A DNA stretch of 64,000 nucleotides, from assembly GCA_963796675.1 (NCBI GenBank), contig CAWCMS010000020.1:310001-374000 (forward strand), in the 5' to 3' direction. Below are positions 15,714-24,509 of the stretch, one piece after another (position 1 is the stretch's first letter; every line of letters begins with the position of its first letter). The stretch comes from CAWCDJ01 sp963796675 (GTDB lineage: Bacteria; Acidobacteriota; Terriglobia; Bryobacterales; Bryobacteraceae). The position numbers were made by a program, and so were the translations under genes. Under the pieces are notes generated by a model. The model did not search any database. It was not told the DNA's origin and saw nothing but the letters and a program-made list of their open reading frames with translations.

Positions 15714-18700
15714 TTAGAACCTCAAGCGGAACGTGGTCCGCAGCGTGCGCATCGCATTTGCCGTTGCCGGAAGGCCGAACTGCGCGCTGGTGATCGTGGT
15801 GACCCAGGAAGGATAGGTGACGTGATTCAGCGCATTCACCGCATCCACCCGGAAATCGGCATTCCAGCGGTCGCTCAGACGGAAGGTGCGCGAAAGCGAG
15901 CCGTTCAGCGTGAATTGCGAAGGCCCGGTGATCGAATCGCGCCCCGCGTTGCCCCACTGCCCCGAGACGGGCGCCGCGACCGCGGCGGGGTTCAGATGCA
16001 GGCCGTCCGGCGCGTCATACAAATCCTGGCCGGTGTAATCGGGGCGGATGCTTCCCGTCATCCCTGTGCCCCTGACCGCCGATGGGTATACCGGACTCAG
16101 CGGCGTTCCGGATCCGGCGGTGATCTGCGTGGTGATGGTCCAGTCTTTCGAGATCGCGCCCTTCCAGCCGCCCAACAGCGTGCCGCCTTTCACGCCCACG
16201 CCGGTACTATATTGCAGAGTGGCGTTCAGCAGGTGTCGCTGGTCGAAGGGCGAAAGTCCGCGCTCAGCCGAGAGGTCCAGCCAGTTCTGCGCGATCACCG
16301 CGGTGCCCTGTCCGCGCCCGCCGAGCGCGGCATCGTCGATCGACTTTGCGAACGTGTATTGCAGAGTAGCCGTGAAACCGCTGCGCAGCCTGCGCCTCAG
16401 TTGGAACAGGCCCGCCTCGCGCGTCGCATTCCCGTTGGAAGTTTCGTAGACGAACCCGGAGGGGCAGGCGGGGCACGGGCTGGTTTCCGTGGGCCAGGTG
16501 TTCGGCAGGAATTCCTGCCGCGCACGCGTTCCCTTGCTGCCCTGGTACGTCGCGGTGGCCACCAGGCCGCCGGGCAGATCGCGCTGCACCGAAAGCTGCC
16601 AGTTCTGCGAGTAGCCTACGCGGAAATTCGGGTCGATAGCGAATGTATTGGTGGTGCCCGAAGGCGGCAGATAGAAAGCGTTCGCCAGCGTGAGCGGATG
16701 TGCCGAACTGTTGGCTACGCTCAGGTTGGTGGAAAGCGGCGGCTGCTGCGCCATCTGCACCGCGATCGAAGTATAGACCGAGCTGTCGTAATAAATTCCA
16801 TACCCGCCACGAATCACCAGCGACGAGGCCAGCAGCGGATGCCACGCGAAGCCGATTCTCGGCGAGAAGCCGCGCCGATCCGGCGCCAGCAGCGAGTCTC
16901 CATAGTGTGTGCCGGTCAGCGGCCCGACCGGGTTCGAAGCCACCACCGGAGCCACCGCGCCGAACACGCCGGTTACATCCAGATTCACCATCCTGCCGTA
17001 CAGTTCCGTGATCGGCGCGCCGTAATCCCAGCGGGCTCCCGCGTTGAGCGTGAGGCCTGGGCCGACGCGCCAGTCATCGGTGAAGTAGGCATCGGAGACC
17101 GCATCGCGGAAGTATTTGTCCGCATTGCCATAGGCGATGGCGCTGGTGTCCGGAACCCCCAGCAGGAAGCCCGCAAAATCCGAGCCGGCTGCCGCCCCCG
17201 TGAAGGTAAACGTGCCGCGCGGATTCTGCTGCGAGATCAGGTTGAACTGCTGCCGCCGGTAGTCGCCGCCGAAGGTCAATGTGTGGGATCCGTGCACCCA
17301 CAGCAGCGAATACGTAATGCCGCTCGTCTGGTAGCGCGTGACCGCGGGCGTAGCATCGCCTAGTCCGGCGATCCCGCTCGAAAACACCAGGCTCGGCGGC
17401 CCCCAATTGACCGCCTCCTGGTTATTGCCCGTGATTCCCGCCTCGCCCGAAACGTTTTCCCGATTGGCAAAGTAGGGCGTGGTCCGCGACGCCATGCGGC
17501 TGTACTGGAGGTTGACGTTCTGGAATATGCGCGTCGTGAAGCGGTGCATCCAGTTCACGTTGGTGGTCATGCCCAGCCGCGAATCGTGGTCCTGAAATTC
17601 GAAGACGCTCGGATCCGTGGTGCGGGTGCTCTGGAAGGCGAACATGCCGGAGAGTTGATTGGTACGGCCGGCCGACTTATTCCATCGTGTCTGGAGGCTG
17701 TCCTGGTGGGTGTTCGTCACCAGCGGCACCTGGTAGTTGTAACCGGAGCCGGAGCCGAAATTCGGAAGCGGATAGAAGCGCAGCAGCGCGGCCGCCTGCG
17801 GGCTGATGCGGCTCTGCGGAATCGCGTTGCCCGGAAACGGAGCGCCGGTCGCGGGGTCGATCACCGCGGTGGAGAAGATGCCGGCCCGCTGGTCGGCGTC
17901 GGGCATGAGGTACGGAGTATTCGATGCGTCACGGTTCCGCACCCACTGGTAATTCACGAACACATTCGGCGCCTTGCTGGTGGGCACGTGCGGGAGCCAG
18001 AGCGGTCCGCCGAACGAAGCGAGTCCGGTCACATGGCTGAAGGGCGGCTTTTCCGTATTCTGCCCGGTCAGCGAGAAAGGGCTCGCGTCGAAGGTCGAAT
18101 TGTCGGCCGTAAAGCCGATACCGCCGGTATAGAGCGAGCGCGGACCGCGCCGGAAATTGCCGAAAGCCGCCGATTGCGCGAACGGAGAGGCTGCGCCGTT
18201 GTTTACGCTGCCGTTGATGAGGAAGCCTTCGGCCGCCTCCTGCTTCGCTTCGCCCGTGTCACTTTCATCGAGCTTGGCGCCATCGCTCGACGCCTTCAGG
18301 CCGGCACGCTGGAAACCCTGTTGCGGCGTCGCGGCCGGAGCCTCCTTCTTCGACTTCCCTTTCGCAGGCGCCGCCGCAACCGCGACCGTGGCGGTGGCGG
18401 CCGTAGCCGGAGCGGCCGGTGCCGATGGGGGAGCCTGCGCCGCGATCTGCGCCATCGGGAGCATCTTCAACTCCCATAATCCCGAGGGAGCGTTCGGTGC
18501 CACCGCGATTTCGCGCTCGATGGGCTCGAAACACAGCATTTCCACCCGGATCTTCCAGTTGCCGTCCGCCAGGTTCGGAAAAGAGTAATCGCCCTGCTGG
18601 TTCGTAACCGCCGAGAACCGTTTGTCGCCCTGGGTGGCGATTACCGCGGCGCCCGGCACCGGCAGCCCGCCGAAAGTCACTTGCCCGTGATGCTCGGCTG

Positions 18701-18749
18701 CCGCCAGTCCGCAGACCGTCAGGCACGCGAGCGCGAAATATCGAAACAT
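15714..18749 (-). CDS. TonB-receptor-like outer-membrane protein with carboxypeptidase-regulatory N-domain
   Basis: 1011 residues from the ATG at 18749, with a signal peptide (MFRYFALACLTVCGLAAAEH). Residues about 20-95 are a carboxypeptidase-regulatory-like beta-sandwich (VTFGGLPVPGAAVIATQGDKRFSAVTNQQGDYSFPNLADG form). An Ala/Pro/Lys-rich linker (residues about 105-150) follows, then a long barrel with many aromatic strands and the C-terminal signature TFRLRF ending in Phe. This is the acidobacterial OAR-like receptor type. A TonB box and complete plug are not obvious, so active TonB-dependent uptake is not proven. It is flanked by TIGR03435 and VWA proteins, a common acidobacterial surface set. 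Ligand unknown. Confidence 0.88.
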   Translation of the reverse strand: MFRYFALACLTVCGLAAAEHHGQVTFGGLPVPGAAVIATQGDKRFSAVTNQQGDYSFPNLADGNWKIRVEMLCFEPIEREIAVAPNAPSGLWELKMLPMAQIAAQAPPSAPAAPATAATATVAVAAAPAKGKSKKEAPAATPQQGFQRAGLKASSDGAKLDESDTGEAKQEAAEGFLINGSVNNGAASPFAQSAAFGNFRRGPRSLYTGGIGFTADNSTFDASPFSLTGQNTEKPPFSHVTGLASFGGPLWLPHVPTSKAPNVFVNYQWVRNRDASNTPYLMPDADQRAGIFSTAVIDPATGAPFPGNAIPQSRISPQAAALLRFYPLPNFGSGSGYNYQVPLVTNTHQDSLQTRWNKSAGRTNQLSGMFAFQSTRTTDPSVFEFQDHDSRLGMTTNVNWMHRFTTRIFQNVNLQYSRMASRTTPYFANRENVSGEAGITGNNQEAVNWGPPSLVFSSGIAGLGDATPAVTRYQTSGITYSLLWVHGSHTLTFGGDYRRQQFNLISQQNPRGTFTFTGAAAGSDFAGFLLGVPDTSAIAYGNADKYFRDAVSDAYFTDDWRVGPGLTLNAGARWDYGAPITELYGRMVNLDVTGVFGAVAPVVASNPVGPLTGTHYGDSLLAPDRRGFSPRIGFAWHPLLASSLVIRGGYGIYYDSSVYTSIAVQMAQQPPLSTNLSVANSSAHPLTLANAFYLPPSGTTNTFAIDPNFRVGYSQNWQLSVQRDLPGGLVATATYQGSKGTRARQEFLPNTWPTETSPCPACPSGFVYETSNGNATREAGLFQLRRRLRSGFTATLQYTFAKSIDDAALGGRGQGTAVIAQNWLDLSAERGLSPFDQRHLLNATLQYSTGVGVKGGTLLGGWKGAISKDWTITTQITAGSGTPLSPVYPSAVRGTGMTGSIRPDYTGQDLYDAPDGLHLNPAAVAAPVSGQWGNAGRDSITGPSQFTLNGSLSRTFRLSDRWNADFRVDAVNALNHVTYPSWVTTITSAQFGLPATANAMRTLRTTFRLRF

Positions 18750-18754
18750 GAATC

Positions 18755-19555
18755 CTAATTCTCCGTTGGCACTTTTTCGGCGCTGTCGACCACCAGAAGG
18801 TCGAGCGGCGCCTTCCGCGATTCGAGTTTCAACCCCAACTGCTCCTGGACGGCGGTGAAGATCGAAGGTCCCGAAGATTCCTGCGCGGCACCCTCGGGAG
18901 CGCCTTCGGGGCGCGCCATCGACATCTTCATCATCGGCATCGACAGGGTGGCATCCGGCGCGAACTCGAGCGTGCAATCGTAGGCGTCCTTCAATTCCGT
19001 CATATCGAGCACCGGCCGCCCGACCAGAGTGGAGAGCACATCCGTGAAGAAACCCATGTCCATTCCGTTCCCTTCGAGCTTGCCCGGCCCCATCCTGATC
19101 CCACGCCCCGGACCCCCGCCGGCCAGGGCCGCCGCCACCTCGGACTTCTTCAACTTCGGCCCGCCCTTGGCCACAATCAGCGCATACACCGGCGCTTCCT
19201 TGGTCTCCCGGTGCAGTTTCAACTGGAAGCGTTCCGCCAGCAGGTTCTGCAGCATCAACTCCACGGTCTCCTTGGGAGTCTTTTCAGGCATGGTCGCGGT
19301 GACGTTGTAGCGTTCCGTATCGATCCACGATGGTCCGGACACCTGGTAGTCCTTGACTCCGTATGCCTTGGTGATGAGCTGCTTCAAGTTCACGTTCCGA
19401 TAGTTGACCCGGCCCGGGTCTCCGCCCATCTGGATCCGCATACCTCTGCCCGCCTCGGGCGGGGCCGGTTTCACCGAAGCCGCCTCAAAGGAAGGCGTCT
19501 GCCCGGCCGCCGCCGTAGCCGTCAGGAGCGCGATTGCAAAGACTGCGTGTTTCAT
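18755..19555 (-). CDS. TIGR03435-family exported protein (copy 1)
   Basis: 266 residues from the ATG at 19555, with signal peptide MKHAVFAIALLTATAAAGQ. The mature protein starts with PSFEAASVKPAPP, the typical TIGR03435 opening F-x-x-A-S-V/I-K/R-x, followed by V/MRNVNLKQLITKAYGVKDYQVSGPSWIDTERYNV and a mid-domain LLAERFQLKLHRETKE. The C-terminus is VDSAEKVPTEN. Function is unknown; the family is named from soil acidobacteria and also occurs as the extracellular part of BlaR1-like proteins, as in the neighbouring fusion here. The stop is 5 bp from the TonB-like receptor start. An alternative start at 19588 adds 11 residues before the signal peptide and is less likely. Confidence 0.92.
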   Translation of the reverse strand: MKHAVFAIALLTATAAAGQTPSFEAASVKPAPPEAGRGMRIQMGGDPGRVNYRNVNLKQLITKAYGVKDYQVSGPSWIDTERYNVTATMPEKTPKETVELMLQNLLAERFQLKLHRETKEAPVYALIVAKGGPKLKKSEVAAALAGGGPGRGIRMGPGKLEGNGMDMGFFTDVLSTLVGRPVLDMTELKDAYDCTLEFAPDATLSMPMMKMSMARPEGAPEGAAQESSGPSIFTAVQEQLGLKLESRKAPLDLLVVDSAEKVPTEN

Positions 19556-19639
19556 TCGACAGAACCCCTCTCCACCTAATAACGGCACGGGGTCTCAGAA
19601 TATGACGTAGAAAGGCGGAAAATCGTTCGGCCGGAGGCC

Positions 19640-20395
19640 CTAATTCTCCGTCGGGGCCTTCTCCACATGATCGATCACCACCAGATCGACCACGGTTTTA
19701 CGTGATTCCAGCTTTAATCCGAATTCTTCCTGTAGCACGGTCGTAATGAGGGAGAGGGGGTCCGGCGGACCGTCTCCGGCCTGCGGCATATACTTGGCGA
19801 CATTCAACGTCAGGTCGTAGCTGCCTTTCAAGCCGGTCTCGTCGATCACCGGCGCGTGGAAAAAGCCCGATAGAATGTCGGTCAGCTGCGAAATCCGGCC
19901 CCTTTGGACCGTCAGCGTCATGTGGCCGCGGTCGGGCTCGATGGCGGGGTCCCCCTCCGTCTTCGATTCGTGAACTTTTACCCCGCCCTTGGCCGGCTCG
20001 AGGACGTAGGCCGACATTTCCTTGCTCTGCCGGTGCGACACCACCTTAAAGCGATCCGCCAGCAGCCCCTGCATCATGGTGCGGAGATCGCCCTCACTGG
20101 CAGGTCCGGCGGCCTTGGCGACAATGTCGAAACGCTCCGAGCCCAGCCAGTCCGGCCCCGAAACCTGATATTCCATCACGTGATAGGCCCACCCGATACA
20201 CGCCCGCAGACTGGCATTCCGCATCGTGACGGTATCCGGCGAGACATGGACGTTGAGCCCGCCCATGGCCATGTGCATATCCATCCCGCGCCCTCCACGA
20301 CCCTGACTCGGCCGAACGGAAGCCACGTCGAAGGTGGGGGCGCCGGCGGCGGCGCAAATGGCCAAAGTGGCGGCGGATAGCATGACTAACTTCAT
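19640..20395 (-). CDS. TIGR03435-family exported protein (copy 2)
   Basis: 251 residues with a signal peptide (MKLVMLSAATLAICAAAGA). The domain opens with PTFDVASVRPSQG and contains VTMRNASLRACIGWAYHVMEYQVSGPDWLGSERFDIVAK, GLLADRFKVVSHRQSKE, and ends in IDHVEKAPTEN, aligning end to end with copy 1 and with the C-terminal half of the M56 fusion. Gaps of about 84 bp and 116 bp separate it from its neighbours, so it may have its own promoter, although all are on the minus strand. A His/Met/Gly-rich stretch (GRGGRGMDMHMAMGG) sits near residue 35; metal binding there is conceivable but not shown. Confidence 0.92.
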   Translation of the reverse strand: MKLVMLSAATLAICAAAGAPTFDVASVRPSQGRGGRGMDMHMAMGGLNVHVSPDTVTMRNASLRACIGWAYHVMEYQVSGPDWLGSERFDIVAKAAGPASEGDLRTMMQGLLADRFKVVSHRQSKEMSAYVLEPAKGGVKVHESKTEGDPAIEPDRGHMTLTVQRGRISQLTDILSGFFHAPVIDETGLKGSYDLTLNVAKYMPQAGDGPPDPLSLITTVLQEEFGLKLESRKTVVDLVVIDHVEKAPTEN

Positions 20396-20511
20396 TTCCG
20401 GCTCCTGCCGCCCTTCGCGTAGCGGCCCTGTGCGGATGACGATCCGCCATCCTCGATATTAGCGCCGCAGTCCGATGCCAATCGACGGAGCGGCTTCTGC
20501 TCACCATCCAC

Positions 20512-22236
20512 TCAATTCTCGGAGGCCTTCTCCGCGTGGTCGATCACCAACACCTCGACCGGGCCCTTGCCCGCTTCCAACTTCAGGCCTAGCTGCTCCC
20601 GCAGCGCGCTGAAAAACGAAGGAGCATTCAGATCGGGAGCGACGGGCGGCTCTCCGACATCAGCGGGCCTCCTCGCCGAGGGATCATCGGGCGCCCAATC
20701 CATCGAGAAATCGAAATTCCCCTGGATTCCGGTCTCGTCGATTACCGGCCCGCCGACCTGTCCCGCGAGGAAATTCTTGGCGAAGAATGCCATCGACGCC
20801 GCGTAGCACGTGACATGGTGGCCATTAGTAAATAAGTCCGGCGATTTGCCCTTCGGCGGCTGCAGATTCTTAGGGCCATTCTTGTCGACCACCAGTCTGA
20901 AAATCGGGAACTGCCTCGTGTCTTTGTGGAGGACCAGCTTGAAGCGGTCCGCCAGAAGTGCCTCTGTGCGGAGCCTTATCGCCCCCATGCTTCGGTCGGC
21001 AGACTGGGCGGCGTCCTGGTCCGGCTTCGCCAAAACATCGTATCTCTCGGAATCGAGCCAGGCCGGGCCCTGGAGAATTCGATCCTGAGGCAAATCATAG
21101 GCGAAGGAAATCAGCATCCGGACCGTAACGTTCCGGGCGTCGAGTTGACCTCCCGTGAATCGCCTGAACCCGCTGTTCCGCTCGCCGCTCCGGTTCGCCT
21201 TGATCGACGCCACGGCGAACGGTGGAACACTTCCGCCCTCGCTCTGCGATTGCGCCCGACCCGCACGGACCGACAGAACACCGATCCAGCATGGTCCACC
21301 GATCACTGTGGCGAGAGCGGCTGTCAAGAAAACCTTCTGGAACCAGCCCAACCGCTGCACCCTCCGGCAGCCTATGATGGCTTCGATTCGCCGCTTGAGA
21401 TTGGGGCCCGTGACGCCGGCGGCCGGAACCGGGGAGGCGTGCAAAGCGAGCCTGCAAACCGCGAGGATTCCGTGAGCATAGACCTCCGGCCTCGGGAGAA
21501 GGCGGAGCACTTCTTCGTCGCAAGCAGTTTCGCGCTCATTCATCAGGCGCCGACCGATCCAATACACCAGTGGGAAAAACCAGAAGACGGCCTCCGCGAC
21601 CATATGGATGGCCGCCGTCAAGTTGTCGCGCCGCCGAACATGAGAGAACTCATGCAGAAAAATGGTTTCCAACTGCTCCAGCGTGAGGTGCGAAAAGACG
21701 CCTTCCGGGATAAGCAGCACGGGCCTGACAATGCCGCACACACAGGGCTCGATCTGGAGCGAAGATTCCATGACCGTCATGCGCGGGAAGCCGGAAGCGA
21801 AATGTGAATCAATGGGCGACGCGCACCGCACTACGGCACGCATCCGGAGCCATGCACGCAGCCAGCAGAACAGGCTGACGGCAAAGCCGCACGACCAGAG
21901 AGTAAGCAGGATCGCTGGAGTCATGGTCGGCGCGTTTGGAACGCTCGCCAGCAGCGGTGCGGGAACCGAAACTGCGAATGGCTGACTGATTCCGCTCACC
22001 GCAGAGGAGATTCTGTTTGCGCTGGTCTGCAAAACCGCGCCCGGACCCATCCGGCTTCCGAGATCGACCAGCCAGGAGAGAGGAATCAGAAACTTCACGG
22101 AAGCAGTCAGCCACAGCCAATAGCGGATGGAAGCCCGATGTTTCCGCAGCACGAAAGCGAGCAGTGCCACCGTGCAAGTAAAGGCCGTGGATTGCCACAG
22201 GTGATTCGCCAGCGGCATCAAGAACGTCGGAATCAT
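20512..22236 (-). CDS. M56 (BlaR1-type) membrane metallopeptidase fused to a TIGR03435 domain
   Basis: 574 residues. The N-terminal half is a BlaR1/MecR1-type M56 peptidase with several membrane helices (residues about 15-55 and 105-135) and the zinc motif HEFSH at 195-199, followed by ERETACDE near 234-241 with the likely third ligand. A further helix at about 305-330 crosses the membrane. The extracellular part (from about 345 to the end) is not a penicillin-binding sensor but a TIGR03435 domain (FAVASIKANRSG, then VTVRMLISFAYDL, GPAWLDSERYDV, ending VIDHAEKASEN). The start overlaps the stop of the BlaI gene by four bases. By analogy the sensor would trigger cleavage of BlaI, but the stimulus is unknown. 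Confidence 0.93.
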   Translation of the reverse strand: MIPTFLMPLANHLWQSTAFTCTVALLAFVLRKHRASIRYWLWLTASVKFLIPLSWLVDLGSRMGPGAVLQTSANRISSAVSGISQPFAVSVPAPLLASVPNAPTMTPAILLTLWSCGFAVSLFCWLRAWLRMRAVVRCASPIDSHFASGFPRMTVMESSLQIEPCVCGIVRPVLLIPEGVFSHLTLEQLETIFLHEFSHVRRRDNLTAAIHMVAEAVFWFFPLVYWIGRRLMNERETACDEEVLRLLPRPEVYAHGILAVCRLALHASPVPAAGVTGPNLKRRIEAIIGCRRVQRLGWFQKVFLTAALATVIGGPCWIGVLSVRAGRAQSQSEGGSVPPFAVASIKANRSGERNSGFRRFTGGQLDARNVTVRMLISFAYDLPQDRILQGPAWLDSERYDVLAKPDQDAAQSADRSMGAIRLRTEALLADRFKLVLHKDTRQFPIFRLVVDKNGPKNLQPPKGKSPDLFTNGHHVTCYAASMAFFAKNFLAGQVGGPVIDETGIQGNFDFSMDWAPDDPSARRPADVGEPPVAPDLNAPSFFSALREQLGLKLEAGKGPVEVLVIDHAEKASEN

Positions 22237-22613
22237 CGGTCTCTTTCCTTTCTTGCGCGCAGAATTGCCTGCTCGGCTTCCTTGATGTCCTCCAGAGTCA
22301 GTTTGCCCGACTCAACCAGGCGCGCCATCACCGGTTTGGCGCGCCCGCCAAACATCCCCAGCAGATCGTCGATCAGCCGGTTCTCCGCCGACCGCCGCGA
22401 GAGAACAGCCTCGAAAATGTTCGCGTTACCGACCCGCTTCGCGATCCGGACGGCGTTCTTGGCTTCCAGACGGTAGACCGTAGTCTGAATCGTGGTGAAA
22501 GCAGGCCGCAGCTTCTCCGGAAAGGCCTCTTGGATTTCGCGCACCGAGCATGGACCGCGATTCCATAGAATCTCCATGATCTGAAGCTCGAGCCTGGCTA
22601 ATTTTGGACGCAT
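22233..22613 (-). CDS. BlaI/MecI-family transcriptional repressor
   Basis: 126 residues from the ATG at 22613. The N-terminal winged helix shows the family pattern LARLELQIMEILWNRGPCSVREIQEAF and TTIQTTVYRLEAKNAVRI. The C-terminal dimerisation helix bundle contains LIDDLLGMFGGRAKPVMARLVES and LTLEDIKEAEQAI. Such repressors bind TACA/TGTA-containing operators and are inactivated by proteolysis when the partner M56 receptor is activated. That partner is encoded next, overlapping by ATGA. A candidate operator lies just upstream at 22630-22653. An in-frame upstream extension is not needed. Confidence 0.95.
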   Translation of the reverse strand: MRPKLARLELQIMEILWNRGPCSVREIQEAFPEKLRPAFTTIQTTVYRLEAKNAVRIAKRVGNANIFEAVLSRRSAENRLIDDLLGMFGGRAKPVMARLVESGKLTLEDIKEAEQAILRARKERDR

Positions 22614-22629
22614 CGAATTACCGACAGTA

Positions 22630-22653
22630 TACATCAACCGGACTATCGATGTA
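22630..22653. promoter_or_regulatory. Candidate BlaI operator in the divergent blaI / metE-like region
   Basis: A perfect 6-bp inverted repeat TACATC-N12-GATGTA lies 17 bp upstream of the blaI start and 73-96 bp upstream of the metE-like start. Each arm carries the TACA or TGTA core seen in known BlaI/MecI operators, which usually have closer half-site spacing. Placement between the two divergent genes would allow autoregulation. Only one copy was noticed. Confidence 0.4.
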
Positions 22654-22725
22654 GTTGGAACAGAGGCAAACGAACCGCCGACCGGACACGAGCGCCGCAG
22701 TACAATGCCAGTGGAGGAACCTCGA

Positions 22726-23946
22726 TTGTTCACCGCCACCGCTAATCTTCTTCTGCCGGCTACCGTCACCGGGTCATTCCCGCGGCCCCGTTGGTTCGAT
22801 GTTTCCATGTGGGGCAAGCCGCTGGATACGTGCATGTTGGACGTCCGCTTTCGCGAGAAGTTCCAGGACGCGCTGGCCGTTGTGATCAGCGACCAGGAAC
22901 GCGCCGGTCTCGACATCCTGAATCACGGCGATTTCCACGTGGATGAAGACCTCGCCGGACGCGCGTGGCACCACTATCCCCTGCAGCGCTGGACTGGCTT
23001 TGAAGGCGACCACCTGCAGCCCGAGGAAACCACCGCGCCATGGCTCCACTATCCGCCGGGCACCCTGCTCAACGAGATCTACACCGGCTGGCGATGGCCG
23101 CACGTGGTCGGCAAGATCGAACACAGGCCGCTCGATTATCCGAAGCTGTGGCGCCTGGCGCAGGGCAAGACCTCGAAGCCCGTCAAGTTCGGAACCTGCT
23201 GCTCGCAGGTGATGGCGCTCTTCCTCGATATCCACACGCCGGTCTATAAAGACAAGCGGCAGGTGATCTGGGACATGGCCGAAGCCATGAACAAAGAACT
23301 GCTCGCGCTTCGCGACGCCGGCTGCCGCGTAATCCAGATCGAAGAGCCCACCTTCCACTTCATGGCCAATACTTACGGCAAAGACCACGCCGAAGTGAAG
23401 TTCATGATCGACGCATTCAACCGTGAGGTCGAGGGTCTGGACGATGTCGAACTGTGGATTCACACCTGCTGGGGCAATCCCAATATGCAGCGCGTGATGG
23501 AAGACACCAGCTACGCCAACTCGATCGAAATCTATCTCGAACGCTGCCGCGGCGACGTGTGGACCGTCGAAATGAAGGACCGCAACCGACAGGACCTGGA
23601 GCTGTTCGAGCCCTTCAAGCACGATCTGAAGAAGAAGATCGCCGTCGGCGTGGTGAGCCACCGGGTGCTGCAGGCCGACCGTCCGGAAGAGGTCGCCGCC
23701 GAAATCCGCGCCGCTCTGAAGTACATTCCGCCGGACCGCCTGATCGTTTCGAGCGACTGCGGCTTCGGGCGTCAGGGCTGCAATCGCGAGATCGCGTTCT
23801 ACAAAGCTTCGGCCATCGCGCAAGGGGCCAATATCGTACGCCGCGAGCTCGGCCTGCCCGAGACGCGCATTCCCGCGGCGGACCCCATGCTGCAGTTGGA
23901 CGTCGTGCCGGGCCGCGCCATGGCCAAGAGCACGGATCCCGCGTAG
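22726..23946 (+). CDS. Cobalamin-independent methionine synthase C-terminal-domain protein (MetE-like)
   Basis: About 406 residues, equal to the C-terminal catalytic half of MetE and similar to archaeal or core-MetE enzymes. It opens with ATVTGSFPRP, a typical start of the UROD/MetE TIM barrel. Likely zinc ligands are His and Cys in WIHTCWG (residue about 256) and Cys in SSDCGFGR (about 342), and the Glu in IQIEEP is the usual substrate-side acid. Methyl transfer from a folate or corrinoid donor to homocysteine or a related thiol is expected. I chose the TTG at 22726 because GGAGGA (22713-22718) is well placed before it; an ATG at 22705 is the alternative. Confidence 0.85.
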   Translation: MFTATANLLLPATVTGSFPRPRWFDVSMWGKPLDTCMLDVRFREKFQDALAVVISDQERAGLDILNHGDFHVDEDLAGRAWHHYPLQRWTGFEGDHLQPEETTAPWLHYPPGTLLNEIYTGWRWPHVVGKIEHRPLDYPKLWRLAQGKTSKPVKFGTCCSQVMALFLDIHTPVYKDKRQVIWDMAEAMNKELLALRDAGCRVIQIEEPTFHFMANTYGKDHAEVKFMIDAFNREVEGLDDVELWIHTCWGNPNMQRVMEDTSYANSIEIYLERCRGDVWTVEMKDRNRQDLELFEPFKHDLKKKIAVGVVSHRVLQADRPEEVAAEIRAALKYIPPDRLIVSSDCGFGRQGCNREIAFYKASAIAQGANIVRRELGLPETRIPAADPMLQLDVVPGRAMAKSTDPA

Positions 23947-23949
23947 GCG

Positions 23950-24330
23950 ATGACCGGCGTCCGCATCGACAAGTGGCTCTGGGCGGCCCGGTTCTACAAG
24001 ACACGCTCGCTGGCGGGGCGAGCGTGCGAACTGGGCCGCATCGAGTCCAACGGGCAGCCTGCCAAGGCGGCCCGCGAGGTGCACGTCGGCGACATGCTGC
24101 GCATCAAGAACGATAGCGGCGAATTCCACATCGAGGTCCTCGGTCTCAGCGAAATGCGCGGACCGGCACCAGTGGCGCAGGCGCTCTATCGCGAAACCGA
24201 GGCCAGCCGCGAACTTCGCCGCAAGCTAGCCGAAGAGCGAAAAGCCGCGCCGAGCTTCGATTTCCCGCACGAACACCGGCCGTCCAAGCGCGACCGCCGG
24301 CAGATCGCGCGGCTTCGGGGCAGGTCCTAA
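23950..24330 (+). CDS. S4-domain RNA-binding protein (Hsp15/HslR-like)
   Basis: 126 residues. The S4 domain occupies residues 4-60 (RIDKWLWAARFYKTRSLAGRACELGRIESNGQPAK... form) and is followed by a basic, Arg/Lys-rich tail. E. coli HslR binds 50S subunits carrying nascent chains after premature dissociation. The sequence shows the same short architecture with the conserved DKWLW opening. It starts 3 bp after the MetE-like stop and is probably co-transcribed with it. Confidence 0.92.
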   Translation: MTGVRIDKWLWAARFYKTRSLAGRACELGRIESNGQPAKAAREVHVGDMLRIKNDSGEFHIEVLGLSEMRGPAPVAQALYRETEASRELRRKLAEERKAAPSFDFPHEHRPSKRDRRQIARLRGRS

Positions 24331-24509
24331 CGAAACCGCCGCTTCCTCGGTAGCGATCCTCACGCGCGCGGCCGGCGGTCGTACGCGCGCATCCCCACGT
24401 TCTGGAACACGAACCCCAAACTCCGCATCAGTGTTTTTGGCGCCGCGCGCGCCGGGGTCCAGGTGTCTCGGCTGTTGGTTCGACGGACCCGCTGAGATGC
24501 AGGGTGCGA

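Noticed and set aside
15618..17363. 581-codon plus-strand frame opposite the TonB-like receptor
   Set aside because: Arg/Ala-rich shadow of a conserved minus-strand barrel protein.
24331..24509. Small RNA or gene in the gap before the efflux operon
   Set aside because: GC-rich self-complementary bits (GCGCGCGG-like) exist, but there is no stable long hairpin, terminator or open frame with a ribosome site.
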